The notes: generated from the letters alone by a model not told the origin. 64,000 nt of DNA from JAGQVA01 sp033764335 (GCA_033764335.1 JANRJC010000046.1:1-64000), one strand, 5' to 3'; shown: positions 27,097 through 36,953, counted from the stretch's first letter. Numbers and translations: made by a program.

Positions 27097-28235
27097 GAAC
27101 GAAGAAGGATTTTCCCGGCAAGGCTGTATTTGCCGGTGGAAAGTTTGTAATAATAAACTCCGGCAGGATAGGAACTATTTTGCCAGATGATTTTATGTTC
27201 ACCCGGAAAAATGTTCCCGGTGAAAGGGGATTCGATCTCCTTACCGGAAACATCAAAAATAGTAAGTCGAATATCCGCGTATATCGCAGAGGTAACCCAA
27301 AAGGAGGTTTCTCCCCTATCTTGTGTAACCTGAAGCATGAGTTCCGAAGGAGAGAGATCGGGTTGTGTTGAAGTCATTAGCCCCGGGCCGAAGGTGATGC
27401 TGTTGGGATAAGAAAGACCACCGGTATTAATAAAAACCTCACTGGTATTGTTGGGGATATTGTAGCGTTTGACATGATTGGCACCGGGTTCGCAGAGGTA
27501 AAGCAACCCTGCGGGGTCATACATATATCCTTCCGATCCCGTCAATCCGGTGGCGGGCTTGCTTAGTAGTGTTTTATTGCTAGCGTCGAAGATGATAATC
27601 TCTCCCAGTTCGAGGTCTTGTACATACATATCCGGTCCGCGAAACCAGACTTTAATAGGACCTTCTACGACGCCGTTGGGAATGTATATTTCCGTCAGAA
27701 CCCCTGTGGTGTCAAAACGCAAGATGTTGCCGTCTATACCTTCGGCATGAACGGCTACGTAAAGATTGCCTTCACTGTCCCAGGCGTGGCCTCCGGCCTG
27801 ATTGAGGTTGGCTTTGGTAAACTCATCCACAAAATTGCCGAGGGTATCGTAGCGGACGACCTTGCTTTTGGTGATGCCCCACTGGCTGATATAGAGATAT
27901 CCATCGGGGCCCCAAGTCATTTTTGTGCCATTGTCCAGCGGGTAGTTTTTGGTAAAATTGCCAATATAGGCACCTGTTTGCCCATTGTACATTTTTACCG
28001 CATTGTTAAATCTGCCCGTAACCAGAAGGTTTCCATTGGGGTGAAAAAGCACATCCTGGGGGGAGTTGAGCGACCCGGAGTTGGGCGTCACAAAGTCACC
28101 GATGTATTGGCCGGTATTTCCGTTATATCGTTTGACCGAATGTGTATTTTTGCTGCTGACGAATATATCCGGCAACTGCGCAGCCAGAAGCTTTGGTAGA
28201 AAACAAACAATTAAAAGCAGTAATCTGACAAACAT
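27093..28235 (-). CDS. Secreted beta-propeller (NHL/Vgb-like) protein with type A T9SS sorting domain
   Basis: About 380 residues from MFVRLLLLIVCFLPKLLAAQ, which has a normal signal peptide; an upstream in-frame ATG at 28268 gives a less typical signal. Residues ~20-290 contain repeated propeller blades of the NHL type, e.g. VKRYNGNTGQYIGDF and VKMYNGQTGAYIGNF, with repeats of about 40 residues. The C-terminal ~85 residues (SELMLQVTQDRGE ... GVYYYKLSTGKYSLAGKILL) form a degenerate type A sorting domain. It is presumably exported by T9SS. Function unknown. It is upstream of and overlaps purD. Confidence 0.75.
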   Translation of the reverse strand: MFVRLLLLIVCFLPKLLAAQLPDIFVSSKNTHSVKRYNGNTGQYIGDFVTPNSGSLNSPQDVLFHPNGNLLVTGRFNNAVKMYNGQTGAYIGNFTKNYPLDNGTKMTWGPDGYLYISQWGITKSKVVRYDTLGNFVDEFTKANLNQAGGHAWDSEGNLYVAVHAEGIDGNILRFDTTGVLTEIYIPNGVVEGPIKVWFRGPDMYVQDLELGEIIIFDASNKTLLSKPATGLTGSEGYMYDPAGLLYLCEPGANHVKRYNIPNNTSEVFINTGGLSYPNSITFGPGLMTSTQPDLSPSELMLQVTQDRGETSFWVTSAIYADIRLTIFDVSGKEIESPFTGNIFPGEHKIIWQNSSYPAGVYYYKLSTGKYSLAGKILLRS

Positions 28236-28271
28236 AAATAGCAGGGTTACATAAATGCAAACATACAAAAT

Positions 28272-30020
28272 TTACGTTTGTTCATCTGTAACAATCTGTT
28301 TGGCGATAGTAAAGAAAAACTGACTTCCGTTGCCGAGGGTGGATTCAACCCAGATACGTCCGTTGTGTTGAGAAACAATTTTTTTGCAGAGAGCCAGCCC
28401 AATACCGGTTCCTTCATAACGGTGGCTATTGTGCAGGCGCCGGAAAAGAAGGAAGATTTTTTCGTGGTATTCTTCCGCTATGCCAATTCCATTGTCACGA
28501 ACACAGAATAACCAGTCGCTGTTTCGCTCTTCACAGGAAATATGGATTTCGGGCGGTGTGCCTTTGACCTGAAACTTTATCGCATTGGTAAGCAGATTCT
28601 GGAAAAGCTGATAGATTTTGGTTTTGTCCGCGATCAAATTTTTGGGACATTCCGTTACGGTAATGACTACCTGTTTTTCTTCGATTACCGGCTTAAGTTC
28701 CTGTTTGATTCCCGTAATGATCTTACCGAGATTAATTTCATCGAGTCGGATTTTGCTGGTATTAACACGGGAGAACGTGAGCAGATCCCTTATGAGTTCG
28801 TGCATATTGCGTGAAGCAGAAATGATAAACCCCATGTACTCTTCCTCTTCGGGACTTAGCTTGTTACCCATCATTTTTTTCAGCAACTGCGTAAAACTTA
28901 TAATCGAACGAATGGGTGCCTGAAGGTCGTGAGAAGCGATATAGGCAAAGTTTTCCAGTTCCAGGTTAGAGGTTATATACTTTTGTAGCTCCCGGTTTTT
29001 TCCGTTTAAATCATCTATCTGTTGTTGGATAATCTTTCGCTGAAGCACTTTTTCGGTAATGTCCTGAACCGTGGCAATTCCTCCGAGAAAATTTCCCGAT
29101 TCATCATACAATCCCCTGACAGCCGCAATGGCATTAAATTTTTCGCCGTTTTTGCGTATGTATTTTTTTTCATGGTAAAAGGAAGAAATCTCCTTGCGGG
29201 CTAGCTTTTCAAAAAAAGCTATGCTTGCGGGAAGGGCCTCCGGATCGGTGATGGCAATAACACTCTGGTTTTTAAGTTCTTCCCGGGAATAACCCATCAT
29301 TTCGACAAAAGCCTGATTAAAGTCCAGAAACCGGGTTTCCGTATCCACCAGGACAATCCCGTAGAGATTATTTTCAAATAGACTATAATACTGTACTTCA
29401 CTTTTCCGCCGGGCAATTTCACTTTGGATAAGGTTTTGAGTATTGATTTCCGAATCCGTAATAATTTTCCGAAAAAGAACCACCAGGCTGATTAGTTTGG
29501 TAAACATTACCACAAAAAACATCATGATCAGCACTTGATTGTATAGTATATAGTTGCCTTCTGGAATAGATGGTTTCTCCACATAAGTCTCCAGAGTCAG
29601 CATAATCATACCCAAACTGCATATAGCGAAGAAAAAGCCATTGGCAAATTTTTTATTCTCCAGATACAAAAAAGCGGACAGGCTGATAGGAATCATCATT
29701 ACCGATTCGTAATAAATCTGTGGCATGGAGAGCGCCGCCGAAATCACCAAAGATGCCGCCGTGAAGATAAAAAAACTCACCCCCCATACCACACGTTTCT
29801 GGTAGAATAGCCAGATGCTTAAAGGATATAAAATCATAGGGGTTCCCAGAAATATATAAACCACAGGACTTCCATAACCGGCTATAACCAATGACCAAAA
29901 TATCACAACATCCGTGATCAAAGCACTCCAACTGTCAAAAAGAAAAATTTTCTTTCTGTTATACGATTCCAATGAGCTGGGAGAGATGATCTTTCTGATT
30001 TGCAAATTTGGCCTGAACAT
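28272..30020 (-). CDS. PAS-domain sensor histidine kinase, membrane-bound
   Basis: A 582-residue kinase. Residues ~25-195 hold about six transmembrane helices, without a clear periplasmic sensor loop. A PAS domain follows (YSLFENNLYGIVLVDTETRF near 217, YSREELKNQS), with a PAC segment (GIATVQDITE near 316). The HisKA domain contains FAYIASHDLQAPIRS with phospho-acceptor His at about residue 364. The ATPase has the N box FQNLLTNAIKFQ near 480, G1 DNGIGIAEEYHEKIF near 523 and G2 GTGIGLALCKKIV near 550. No response regulator is adjacent, so it is an orphan kinase in this window. The DLQAPIRS H-box variant is common in phytochrome-like kinases. Confidence 0.88.
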   Translation of the reverse strand: MFRPNLQIRKIISPSSLESYNRKKIFLFDSWSALITDVVIFWSLVIAGYGSPVVYIFLGTPMILYPLSIWLFYQKRVVWGVSFFIFTAASLVISAALSMPQIYYESVMMIPISLSAFLYLENKKFANGFFFAICSLGMIMLTLETYVEKPSIPEGNYILYNQVLIMMFFVVMFTKLISLVVLFRKIITDSEINTQNLIQSEIARRKSEVQYYSLFENNLYGIVLVDTETRFLDFNQAFVEMMGYSREELKNQSVIAITDPEALPASIAFFEKLARKEISSFYHEKKYIRKNGEKFNAIAAVRGLYDESGNFLGGIATVQDITEKVLQRKIIQQQIDDLNGKNRELQKYITSNLELENFAYIASHDLQAPIRSIISFTQLLKKMMGNKLSPEEEEYMGFIISASRNMHELIRDLLTFSRVNTSKIRLDEINLGKIITGIKQELKPVIEEKQVVITVTECPKNLIADKTKIYQLFQNLLTNAIKFQVKGTPPEIHISCEERNSDWLFCVRDNGIGIAEEYHEKIFLLFRRLHNSHRYEGTGIGLALCKKIVSQHNGRIWVESTLGNGSQFFFTIAKQIVTDEQT

Positions 30021-30146
30021 ATTGTATGACGGCTATCTGTTTTATACCCCGAATTTTCGTAATGGTGAAAGTGCTAATTTAAGCAGAAATTTGGTCACGT
30101 TATTTTTCTGAAGTAAATATTCTACCAAACTTACGATAGCTTTTAT

Positions 30147-31220
30147 ATGAAACATTTCATTTTTTCGGTATTAGCTACTTTTCCTCTGTGGATACAGGCG
30201 CAGTATTATTCTGCTTTTCAGAATGAATACTTCTTTGGTCGGATGCCCGTCGTGAAAGCAGAAGCCATGGGTCAGACCGAAGTAGCCCTCGGAGGCACCG
30301 TTCCCTCCCTCTTTTACAACCCTGCCGGGATCGGAATTATTGAAAATCAGGAAATTACCCTGGTATCTTCCGGCCCTTATTACCTATTGACAGAAGCGGA
30401 TAATTATTTTGTGGGTTATGCCCGCAGATTCCATCCCAAACTTGTGGCAGCCGCCAGTTTCCATCAGTTTGCTACCGGTCCTTCGGCTTTTGAAATCGAA
30501 ATCAACGGGGTGTTTTATCCGATAGATAAACCCAAAACCACCAACTTCGCACTTACCGTTGCGGCAACACCCATCAAAAACCTCCATGCGGGGATAAATT
30601 TTAATTATTTCCGATGGAAATACATCAACGACCTCTCGCGTGCAACTACTTTTCATTTTGATGCCGGAGTACTTTATGAGATTCCCGTATCAGATACCCG
30701 CAAACTCAGCCTCGGTGCTTCGGTCACCAATCTTTTTTTTGATCGGATTTCATTTGAAAGTCCTGCCGGAGATTTCGGAGAAAATGCTCTCCCCGTAATT
30801 GCTCGTTTGGGTGCCGCTTATCGCATGAAGACAATCCTTTCCCCTCCCGGGGCTGAACCCGGAGACGTGGACATTCTTATCGCCGTTGAATATCAAAATC
30901 TTCTCAACAGCGAATTCCATACCGCTTTTCGAATAGGCTCAGAATGGGTTTTTTATAAGGTATTTGCCTTCAGACTGGGGGCTTATACCCATACGGAAGA
31001 TGATTTTGGTGTAAGCACTAACTACTCCCGGATCAGAGATATCACCTATGGGTTTGGTATCATTCTTCCCCTTTCTACTTGGTGTGAAGGGAAAATCCCT
31101 TTTGATGCCCACCTCGATTACACGAGCCTAAAACAGCCCCCTGCAACAAGCTCCTTTGGCCGTCTCCCTAATATGCGGGGGTTTAGCCTTCGTATGGTTT
31201 TCCCGGTTTCTTCCCGCTAA
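30147..31220 (+). CDS. PorV/PorQ-like outer-membrane beta-barrel protein
   Basis: A 357-residue protein with signal peptide ending WIQAQ and a beta-barrel sequence typical of the FadL-like PorV/PorQ family: AEAMGQTEVALGGTVPSLFYNPAG near residues 33-57 is the family's N-terminal landmark. The rest alternates amphipathic strands. In T9SS bacteria such proteins deliver cargo to the attachment complex or transport lipids. It precedes a second barrel-like gene by 18 bp on the same strand, probably one operon. Assignment to PorV versus PorQ versus an unrelated paralogue is not possible here. Confidence 0.7.
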   Translation: MKHFIFSVLATFPLWIQAQYYSAFQNEYFFGRMPVVKAEAMGQTEVALGGTVPSLFYNPAGIGIIENQEITLVSSGPYYLLTEADNYFVGYARRFHPKLVAAASFHQFATGPSAFEIEINGVFYPIDKPKTTNFALTVAATPIKNLHAGINFNYFRWKYINDLSRATTFHFDAGVLYEIPVSDTRKLSLGASVTNLFFDRISFESPAGDFGENALPVIARLGAAYRMKTILSPPGAEPGDVDILIAVEYQNLLNSEFHTAFRIGSEWVFYKVFAFRLGAYTHTEDDFGVSTNYSRIRDITYGFGIILPLSTWCEGKIPFDAHLDYTSLKQPPATSSFGRLPNMRGFSLRMVFPVSSR

Positions 31221-31238
31221 CCTTCAATCTTAATTATC

Positions 31239-31940
31239 ATGAAATTTTTTTATAAATATTTACTCCTCCTGTTTGCAGGTTTGATGATATCGTCTCTACA
31301 CGCGCAACCCTTCTCCGGTTACCAGACGATCGGGGTACACACTTGGTATTTTTCGGTTTCATGGCAGGGAAAACCGCTGTTGGGACTAGGGTATAACCTC
31401 CGAATTGCCGGACGAACGTTTACCGACCTCAACGCCGAATGGCGTTTCCCGATTGATCAGGTTTATAACATGGATGATTATCAGGTTATCTTCGGGATGT
31501 ACAAACCATTTGCCGTAAGAAAATGGTTTATGTCAATGGGAGTACACGGAAGAATAGATAAACATACCAACGACAGCAGTTCCATTACCAATCTCGGGTT
31601 AGCTCTTACTCTGCTACCCAGCTATACCTACGCTTCCTCTCTGAACGATGGAGCTTACGGTACGACAGGACTTCGGGCCACTTATATGCCTGTACTTGCT
31701 TCCAAAATCAAAATAGGTTCTGCCACACCTCAATGGAAAACGCTTACCGGACACCGGGTGGAAGCGGGTGGGCATTTGGATTTCCATTATGAAAGAACCG
31801 TCAGTCTGGTTACAAACGGCTTTTTTACCCGCACATGGAGTAAAGACGAAAGTTTATTTCGGGAAAACAGCGACCAATGGCGACCGAATGGAGACTTATA
31901 CTTCGGCACAACTTATTATCTTAAGCGTTTGAAGTTTTAA
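31239..31940 (+). CDS. Putative outer-membrane beta-barrel protein of unknown function
   Basis: A 233-residue protein with a signal peptide (residues 1-22, ending LHAQ). The mature part alternates polar and aromatic residues typical of a small beta-barrel (WYFSVSWQGKPLLGLGYNL, LNAEWRFPID) and ends YYLKRLKF, with a terminal aromatic as in barrels assembled by BAM. I do not recognise the family. It follows the PorV/PorQ-like gene by 18 bp, and a strong bidirectional terminator follows it. Confidence 0.65.
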   Translation: MKFFYKYLLLLFAGLMISSLHAQPFSGYQTIGVHTWYFSVSWQGKPLLGLGYNLRIAGRTFTDLNAEWRFPIDQVYNMDDYQVIFGMYKPFAVRKWFMSMGVHGRIDKHTNDSSSITNLGLALTLLPSYTYASSLNDGAYGTTGLRATYMPVLASKIKIGSATPQWKTLTGHRVEAGGHLDFHYERTVSLVTNGFFTRTWSKDESLFRENSDQWRPNGDLYFGTTYYLKRLKF

Positions 31941-31955
31941 ACCGCGAGAGATAAT

Positions 31956-31996
31956 AAAAAACGGCTATTCTGTTGCGAAGCAGAATAGCCGTTTTT
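31956..31996. terminator. Bidirectional intrinsic terminator
   Basis: A stem of 12 bp (acggctattctg at 31961-31972 with its complement at 31981-31992) closed by an 8-nt loop, with an A run before and a T run after that extend the pairing, serves both the barrel gene on the plus strand and yceI-like on the minus strand. Confidence 0.9.
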
Positions 31997-32012
31997 ATGT
32001 ATATAGACAGAT

Positions 32013-32594
32013 TTACTGTGCTACAACTTCATCAAGTTCTACGTTACAGGTAATGGCCACCTCGTCGGCAACTACCAGTCCACCGGTTTCCACTGCACGA
32101 TTCCATTGTAATCCGTAATCAAAACGGTTGACAACTCCCGTGATTTTAAACCCGGCTTTTTTACCGCGACCACCGGCAACCGTGCCATTATACACTACAT
32201 CAAACTTTATCGGTTTGGTAGTACCACGCATGGTGAAATCGCCTTCCAGAAAGTATTTTTTGCCTTTTTTAACGAGTTTTCCATTGAATTTTACTTCCGG
32301 ATGATTTTCTGCATCAAAAAAGTCTGGGCCTTTCAGGTGCCCGTCGCGGCGTTCGTTACCCGTATCAATGGAGGATACTTTTGCGACAAATTCAATTTTT
32401 GCTCCGTTGAAATCGGGAGTTGTACTGACAACGCTTCCATCAAAGTCATTAAACTGACCTTCGACTTCTGAAATGAGCATGTGAGTGGTGGTGAATTTAA
32501 TGCCCGTATGGGACTTGTCCAGTTTCCAACTGGTCTGAGCCTGAACTCCTATTACGAGGCAGGCGAGGGTTAAAAGTGTTGTGAATGTCTTCAT
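32013..32594 (-). CDS. YceI family periplasmic protein
   Basis: A 193-residue protein with a signal peptide ending GVQAQ (residue 20). The lipocalin-like YceI fold is recognised by WKLDKSHTGIKFTTTHMLIS, the middle stretch GPDFFDAENHPEVKF near 100 and TMRGTTKPIKFDVVYNG near 124. YceI proteins bind polyisoprenoid or amphiphilic ligands in the periplasm. Standalone gene closed by a terminator on its 3' side. Confidence 0.9.
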   Translation of the reverse strand: MKTFTTLLTLACLVIGVQAQTSWKLDKSHTGIKFTTTHMLISEVEGQFNDFDGSVVSTTPDFNGAKIEFVAKVSSIDTGNERRDGHLKGPDFFDAENHPEVKFNGKLVKKGKKYFLEGDFTMRGTTKPIKFDVVYNGTVAGGRGKKAGFKITGVVNRFDYGLQWNRAVETGGLVVADEVAITCNVELDEVVAQ

Positions 32595-32668
32595 TTTTTA
32601 GTTTTAAGTGGTTACAAAATAGTCGGGCGCTCCAAATTCAGATTTATTAGACAGTTAGTACGTTCCTT

Positions 32669-33553
32669 TTATTCCTTTAGATTCAAAATATCTATCGAAA
32701 AGGTTGCCTCAAATTCTCTTCCGGGCAGAAGCGTAACAATCCCCTCCTTTGTCTCCAGCCGCTGATCGGTATCGGTACTGTCGGCAATGCCCAGCCAGGG
32801 TTCGATGCACACATAAGGTGCCTGGGGTTTGGCCCAGATGCCCAGATACGGCCATCCTTTGAAATTTACGCGGAGTACAGGACCGGAGAGGTTATGATTT
32901 AAACTCACCGATGACGACTGTAAGTTTTTGAATATCAATGCGTCCTGATCAAAAAGATGGGAGTGTAAAGGCAGCCGGTTTTGGTTGTCCAAAACTAATC
33001 GCCCCTGACCGCTAATGATTCCTCCGCCGTCCAGATCCCAGGTCGGGGCATATTCTGTATGCTCAAAGTGGAGGTGATAATCCTCATATTTTTCGCCTTC
33101 TTTCAGCGGGCATTTAAAGGCCGGATGGCCACCCAGTGAAAACAACAGGTTTTTTTCACCAGTATTTCTGACGGTATGTGAGATATATAGGCTGTTTTCT
33201 TTTAGGATAAAAGCGATCTGCATTTCAAACTCAAAGGGGTAAACCCTCAGAGAATCTGGGTCGCTTTTCAAGGAAAAAATAAGCAAATCATTTGATTTTT
33301 GAATAAGTTTTACCTTATCATTTTTCCGAAAAAACCCATGCCGGGGCAATTGATACGATTTTCCGTCATAAAGATAGGTATTGTCTTTTAATGTTCCGAC
33401 GATGGGAAAGAGTACGGGGGCAAAACTGCCCCATATCTGGGGATTTCCATCCCACATATATTCCTGGCCGGTGGCCAGAGAACGAATACGGCAAAGTTCT
33501 GCACCAGCGGTTTGTACCGCAATCTCAAGGGTTTCGTTTTGAATAATTTCCAT
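32669..33553 (-). CDS. Aldose 1-epimerase family protein (LacX/YeaD-like)
   Basis: A 294-residue galactose-mutarotase-like protein. Landmarks: GAELCRIRSLATGQEYMWDG near residues 17-36, the GHPAFKCPL motif with His near 142, and FDQDALIF near 200. The C-terminal CIEPWLGIADS near 250 includes the conserved Glu. It converts anomers of hexoses or phosphosugars. It lies upstream of yceI-like, with 74 bp between, and downstream of an SDR gene (31 bp gap), possibly one operon with it. Confidence 0.88.
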   Translation of the reverse strand: MEIIQNETLEIAVQTAGAELCRIRSLATGQEYMWDGNPQIWGSFAPVLFPIVGTLKDNTYLYDGKSYQLPRHGFFRKNDKVKLIQKSNDLLIFSLKSDPDSLRVYPFEFEMQIAFILKENSLYISHTVRNTGEKNLLFSLGGHPAFKCPLKEGEKYEDYHLHFEHTEYAPTWDLDGGGIISGQGRLVLDNQNRLPLHSHLFDQDALIFKNLQSSSVSLNHNLSGPVLRVNFKGWPYLGIWAKPQAPYVCIEPWLGIADSTDTDQRLETKEGIVTLLPGREFEATFSIDILNLKE

Positions 33554-33584
33554 GCGGGAGCTTTGAATTCAATCGGTTAAAACT

Positions 33585-34379
33585 TTAACGGGCACTTACC
33601 CGCGTTACAATCCTGCGAAATAACGCAGGAATAAAACGTTTAAAAAACACCATCAGTATTTCTTTTCCACCAATGGTCACTTCCGGTTTGTTTTTCCGGA
33701 TTGCCGTTATGATTTTTTCCGCACATACTTCTGCCGGCATACCCTTTTCCTGCCCCGGATCCATAATTCCCTGAGCAGTTCCGTCTTCCCGGATTGCGTT
33801 TAGCGAAATTTGCGTGCGGATTTGTCCGGGATTTATCACGGTAACTCGTATGTTTTCAGATTTAAGTTCGAATAAAGCCGTTTCAAAAAAACCGTCTAGC
33901 GCGTGTTTGGAGGCGGCATAAGCCGAGCGTAGCGGGAACCCAAACTTACCGGTGAGGCTACTGATGGCCACAAGATGCCCATCCTTTTGTTTTTGCATCC
34001 AGGGAAGTACCGCCTTTGTCAGGGCAATTTGTCCAAAATAATTTACCTCCATGATCCGGCGGTCAATTTCCAGTGGCGTATCCTTAAGCAGAGAACGCTG
34101 GCTGATGCCACCATTGTTGATAAGAATATCAATTTTGCCGTGAAATTTTACCTGAGCCGCAACAAGGATTCCTACTTCGGAAGTGTCTGCAAGGTCAAGC
34201 GGCACGATCGTTACCTGGTTTTTCTTTTCTCCACAATTGGCTCTGACCCGCTCCATTTCGCTCACCCTTCGGGCAGAGGCAATGACTTTTGCCCCCTGAT
34301 TGACAAAAACATATACCAGGGCTTCCCCAATGCCGGAAGAAGCACCCGTAATCCACACGACTTTGTTGTTGAAATACAT
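33585..34379 (-). CDS. SDR-family oxidoreductase
   Basis: A 264-residue short-chain dehydrogenase. NAD(P) motif TGASSGIGEAL (residues 11-21), NNGG at 90-93 (LINNGGISQ), catalytic Ser in VAISSLTGKFG near 141 and YxxxK in SAYAASKHAL near 155. The C-terminal segment HRRIVTR-type basic tail (FRRIVTRVSAR) suggests membrane association. This resembles DHRS7-like Bacteroidota SDRs acting on lipids or sugars, but the substrate is unknown. Confidence 0.9.
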   Translation of the reverse strand: MYFNNKVVWITGASSGIGEALVYVFVNQGAKVIASARRVSEMERVRANCGEKKNQVTIVPLDLADTSEVGILVAAQVKFHGKIDILINNGGISQRSLLKDTPLEIDRRIMEVNYFGQIALTKAVLPWMQKQKDGHLVAISSLTGKFGFPLRSAYAASKHALDGFFETALFELKSENIRVTVINPGQIRTQISLNAIREDGTAQGIMDPGQEKGMPAEVCAEKIITAIRKNKPEVTIGGKEILMVFFKRFIPALFRRIVTRVSAR

Positions 34380-34548
34380 AAATATTGTCCCGCCAATAGT
34401 AATTCAAAGCGCTGTAAACCTTCGCAATATAGGAAGGAAAGCCCTGCCAAACTGCCATATTGACAAGTATTTTCAGTCAAAAAGACAAGAAAACCCCCAT
34501 GGCATCAGGATTGCGGGCATATAAGAAATAATTAAAATACCTGTCTTA

Positions 34549-35001
34549 ATGAACAATGAATACAAACCTGAGGATTTCTTCCAAAGTTTTAAGGAGGGGT
34601 TTTCAGAACTTCAAAAAAAGGTCGGCGGGTTTATGGATGACGTGTTTAGCGGCGAAGGATCAGGCTCAGAATTGCGAGTCCGGTCGGATGTCTATCTTAC
34701 ACGGGACCAATATGTGATCGAACTGGAAATACCGGGCGTGAAAAAAGAGGATGTATCTATCCAGATTCACGACGGGATTCTGAATGTCAAAGGAACCAAA
34801 TTCCCTGTAGAAAACGCCGAAAACTTTGTTTATATAAAACAGGAGCGGCAGTATGGGAGTTTTCTCAAATCTTTCACACTGCCTGTAAGCGTAGTGATGG
34901 AGGAAGTTAAAGCAAAGTATGAAACGGGTCTGCTCATTATCCGTTTTCCTCGCAATGTGGAAGGCGATACGGAAGATTCCAGCAAAATAAATATTGAATA
35001 A
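34549..35001 (+). CDS. Hsp20/alpha-crystallin small heat-shock protein
   Basis: A 150-residue small heat-shock protein. The alpha-crystallin domain covers residues ~45-140 with RSDVYLTRDQYVIELEIPG, KKEDVSIQIHDGILNVKG and a GLLIIRFPR strand, the latter corresponding to the A-x-x-x-n-GvL motif. It binds unfolding proteins without ATP and hands them to DnaK. dnaK starts 18 bp after its stop on the same strand, so the two likely form a holder-foldase operon. The co-transcription with dnaK is unusual for Hsp20. Confidence 0.9.
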   Translation: MNNEYKPEDFFQSFKEGFSELQKKVGGFMDDVFSGEGSGSELRVRSDVYLTRDQYVIELEIPGVKKEDVSIQIHDGILNVKGTKFPVENAENFVYIKQERQYGSFLKSFTLPVSVVMEEVKAKYETGLLIIRFPRNVEGDTEDSSKINIE

Positions 35002-35019
35002 TATCAAAATAAACATCAG

Positions 35020-36900
35020 ATGAGTAAGATTATAGGAATAGACTTAGGAACGACCAACTCTTGTGTAGCCGTAATGGAGGGGAATGAGCCTACCGTTATT
35101 GTGAACTCCGAAGGGAAAAGAACCACTCCCTCTGTGGTTGCTTTTTCGAAAGAAGGAGAGCGTATCGTAGGAGAGCAGGCAAAACGCCAGGCACTGGCAA
35201 ATCCCACCAAAACCATCCGCTCAATCAAGCGGTTTATGGGTGCTACTTTCCCCGAAACCAAAAAAGACAGAGCCGGTGTTACGTATGAAATTACCAGCGG
35301 AAGAAATAACCTCGCCGTAGCGAAAGTTGACGACCGCACTTATACTCCCCAGGAGATTTCCGCGATGATCCTTCAGAAAATGAAGAAAACCGCAGAAGAC
35401 TACCTGGGTTACGAAGTTAAAGAAGCCGTAATCACGGTTCCCGCTTACTTCAACGATGCCCAGCGCAACGCAACCAAAGAAGCCGGTGAAATCGCCGGGC
35501 TAAAGGTTCGCAGGATTATCAACGAACCTACCGCCGCTGCTCTGGCTTATGGTCTGGACAAACAAGACAAAAATATAAAAGTTGCCGTTTTTGACCTCGG
35601 TGGAGGTACTTTCGATATCTCGATCCTGGAACTCGGCGACGGCGTATTTGAAGTACTTTCTACCAACGGTGATACTCACCTCGGCGGCGATGACTTCGAC
35701 CAGATCATCATCAACTGGTTGATCGCGGAATTTGCGCAAGAGCATAATGTGGACATAAGCAAAGACCCCAAAGCCATGCAGCGCCTCAAAGAAGCCGCTG
35801 AGACAGCCAAAATTGAACTGTCTTCCACCAGCCAATCTCAGATCAATCTTCCCTACCTTTCGATGGATCACGTAGGTCCCAAACACCTCGAAAGAACGCT
35901 CACCCGCGCCAAATTTGAACAACTGGCCGACAAACTATTTGACCGCTGCCTCGGCCCCTGCCGCGAAGCGCTCAAAGCCGCTAAACTGTCGGTGGAGGAA
36001 GTGGACGAAGTAATCCTCGTCGGAGGCTCTACCCGTATCCCCAAAGTACAGGAACTGGTAAAAGATTTTTTCAAAAGAGAACCCAATAAAAGTGTTAACC
36101 CTGATGAAGTGGTAGCCGTAGGTGCTGCTATCCAGGGCGGTGTACTTTCCGGTGATGTTACCGGAGTACTGCTCCTCGACGTTACACCCCTTTCCCTCGG
36201 TATTGAAACAATGGGCGGCGTATTCACCCGCCTCATCGAAGCCAATACAACCATTCCGACCAAAAAATCGGAGGTCTTTTCAACCGCTTCTGATAGTCAG
36301 ACCTCGGTAGAAATTCATATTCTCCAGGGAGAACGCCCCATGGCTATGGACAACCGTACCCTGGGTAAGTTCCACCTCGATGGCATTCCACCGGCACCGC
36401 GTGGTATCCCGCAGATTGAGGTTTCGTTTGACATTGATGCCAATGGTATCCTCAACGTAAGTGCCCGCGACAAAGCGACCGGCAAAGAACAAAAAATTCG
36501 GATTGAAGCTTCTACCGGTCTGAGCGATGCGGAAATCGAAAGAATGAAACGTGAGGCCAAAGAAAACGAAGAAACCGACCGCCAGAAAAAAGAGCAGGTT
36601 GAAAAACTGAATGCTGCCGACGCGCTGATTTTCACTACGGAAAAACAACTGAAAGACCTCGGAGACAAACTTTCTTCCAACCACAAAACAGCGATCGAAG
36701 GAAGCCTCAAAGAACTGCGCTCTGCACATGAAGCCAAAGACCTAAGCCGCATTGAAGCCGCAATGGCTGCGCTCAATACCGCTTGGCAAAACGCCTCCAC
36801 CGACCTCTATCAGGCAGAACAAAACGGACAGGCAAATCCTGCAAAAGAACAGGACAGCGATGTCACCGATGTCGAATACGAAGAGGTGGATGACAAATAA
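35020..36900 (+). CDS. dnaK: Molecular chaperone DnaK (Hsp70)
   Basis: A 626-residue Hsp70. ATPase domain landmarks are IGIDLGTTNSCVAVMEG at the start, FDLGGGTFDISILELGDG near 190 and VGGSTRIPKVQELV near 335; the substrate domain has PLSLGIETMGG near 393 and ANGILNVSA near 483. The tail ends DVEYEEVDDK, a typical acidic C-terminus. It folds client proteins with DnaJ and GrpE, which are not in the window. A strong terminator follows within 30 bp. Confidence 0.98.
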   Translation: MSKIIGIDLGTTNSCVAVMEGNEPTVIVNSEGKRTTPSVVAFSKEGERIVGEQAKRQALANPTKTIRSIKRFMGATFPETKKDRAGVTYEITSGRNNLAVAKVDDRTYTPQEISAMILQKMKKTAEDYLGYEVKEAVITVPAYFNDAQRNATKEAGEIAGLKVRRIINEPTAAALAYGLDKQDKNIKVAVFDLGGGTFDISILELGDGVFEVLSTNGDTHLGGDDFDQIIINWLIAEFAQEHNVDISKDPKAMQRLKEAAETAKIELSSTSQSQINLPYLSMDHVGPKHLERTLTRAKFEQLADKLFDRCLGPCREALKAAKLSVEEVDEVILVGGSTRIPKVQELVKDFFKREPNKSVNPDEVVAVGAAIQGGVLSGDVTGVLLLDVTPLSLGIETMGGVFTRLIEANTTIPTKKSEVFSTASDSQTSVEIHILQGERPMAMDNRTLGKFHLDGIPPAPRGIPQIEVSFDIDANGILNVSARDKATGKEQKIRIEASTGLSDAEIERMKREAKENEETDRQKKEQVEKLNAADALIFTTEKQLKDLGDKLSSNHKTAIEGSLKELRSAHEAKDLSRIEAAMAALNTAWQNASTDLYQAEQNGQANPAKEQDSDVTDVEYEEVDDK

Positions 36901-36924
36901 GAATTAATCAAAAGCGATTTTATC

Positions 36925-36953
36925 AGGGCTGCCTTCAGGCAGCCCTTTTTTTT
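36925..36953 (+). terminator. Intrinsic terminator after dnaK
   Basis: A GC-rich stem gggctgcc/ggcagccc (36926-36933 with 36938-36945) and a 4-nt loop are followed by an eight-T run, the classical form of a Rho-independent terminator. Confidence 0.93.
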
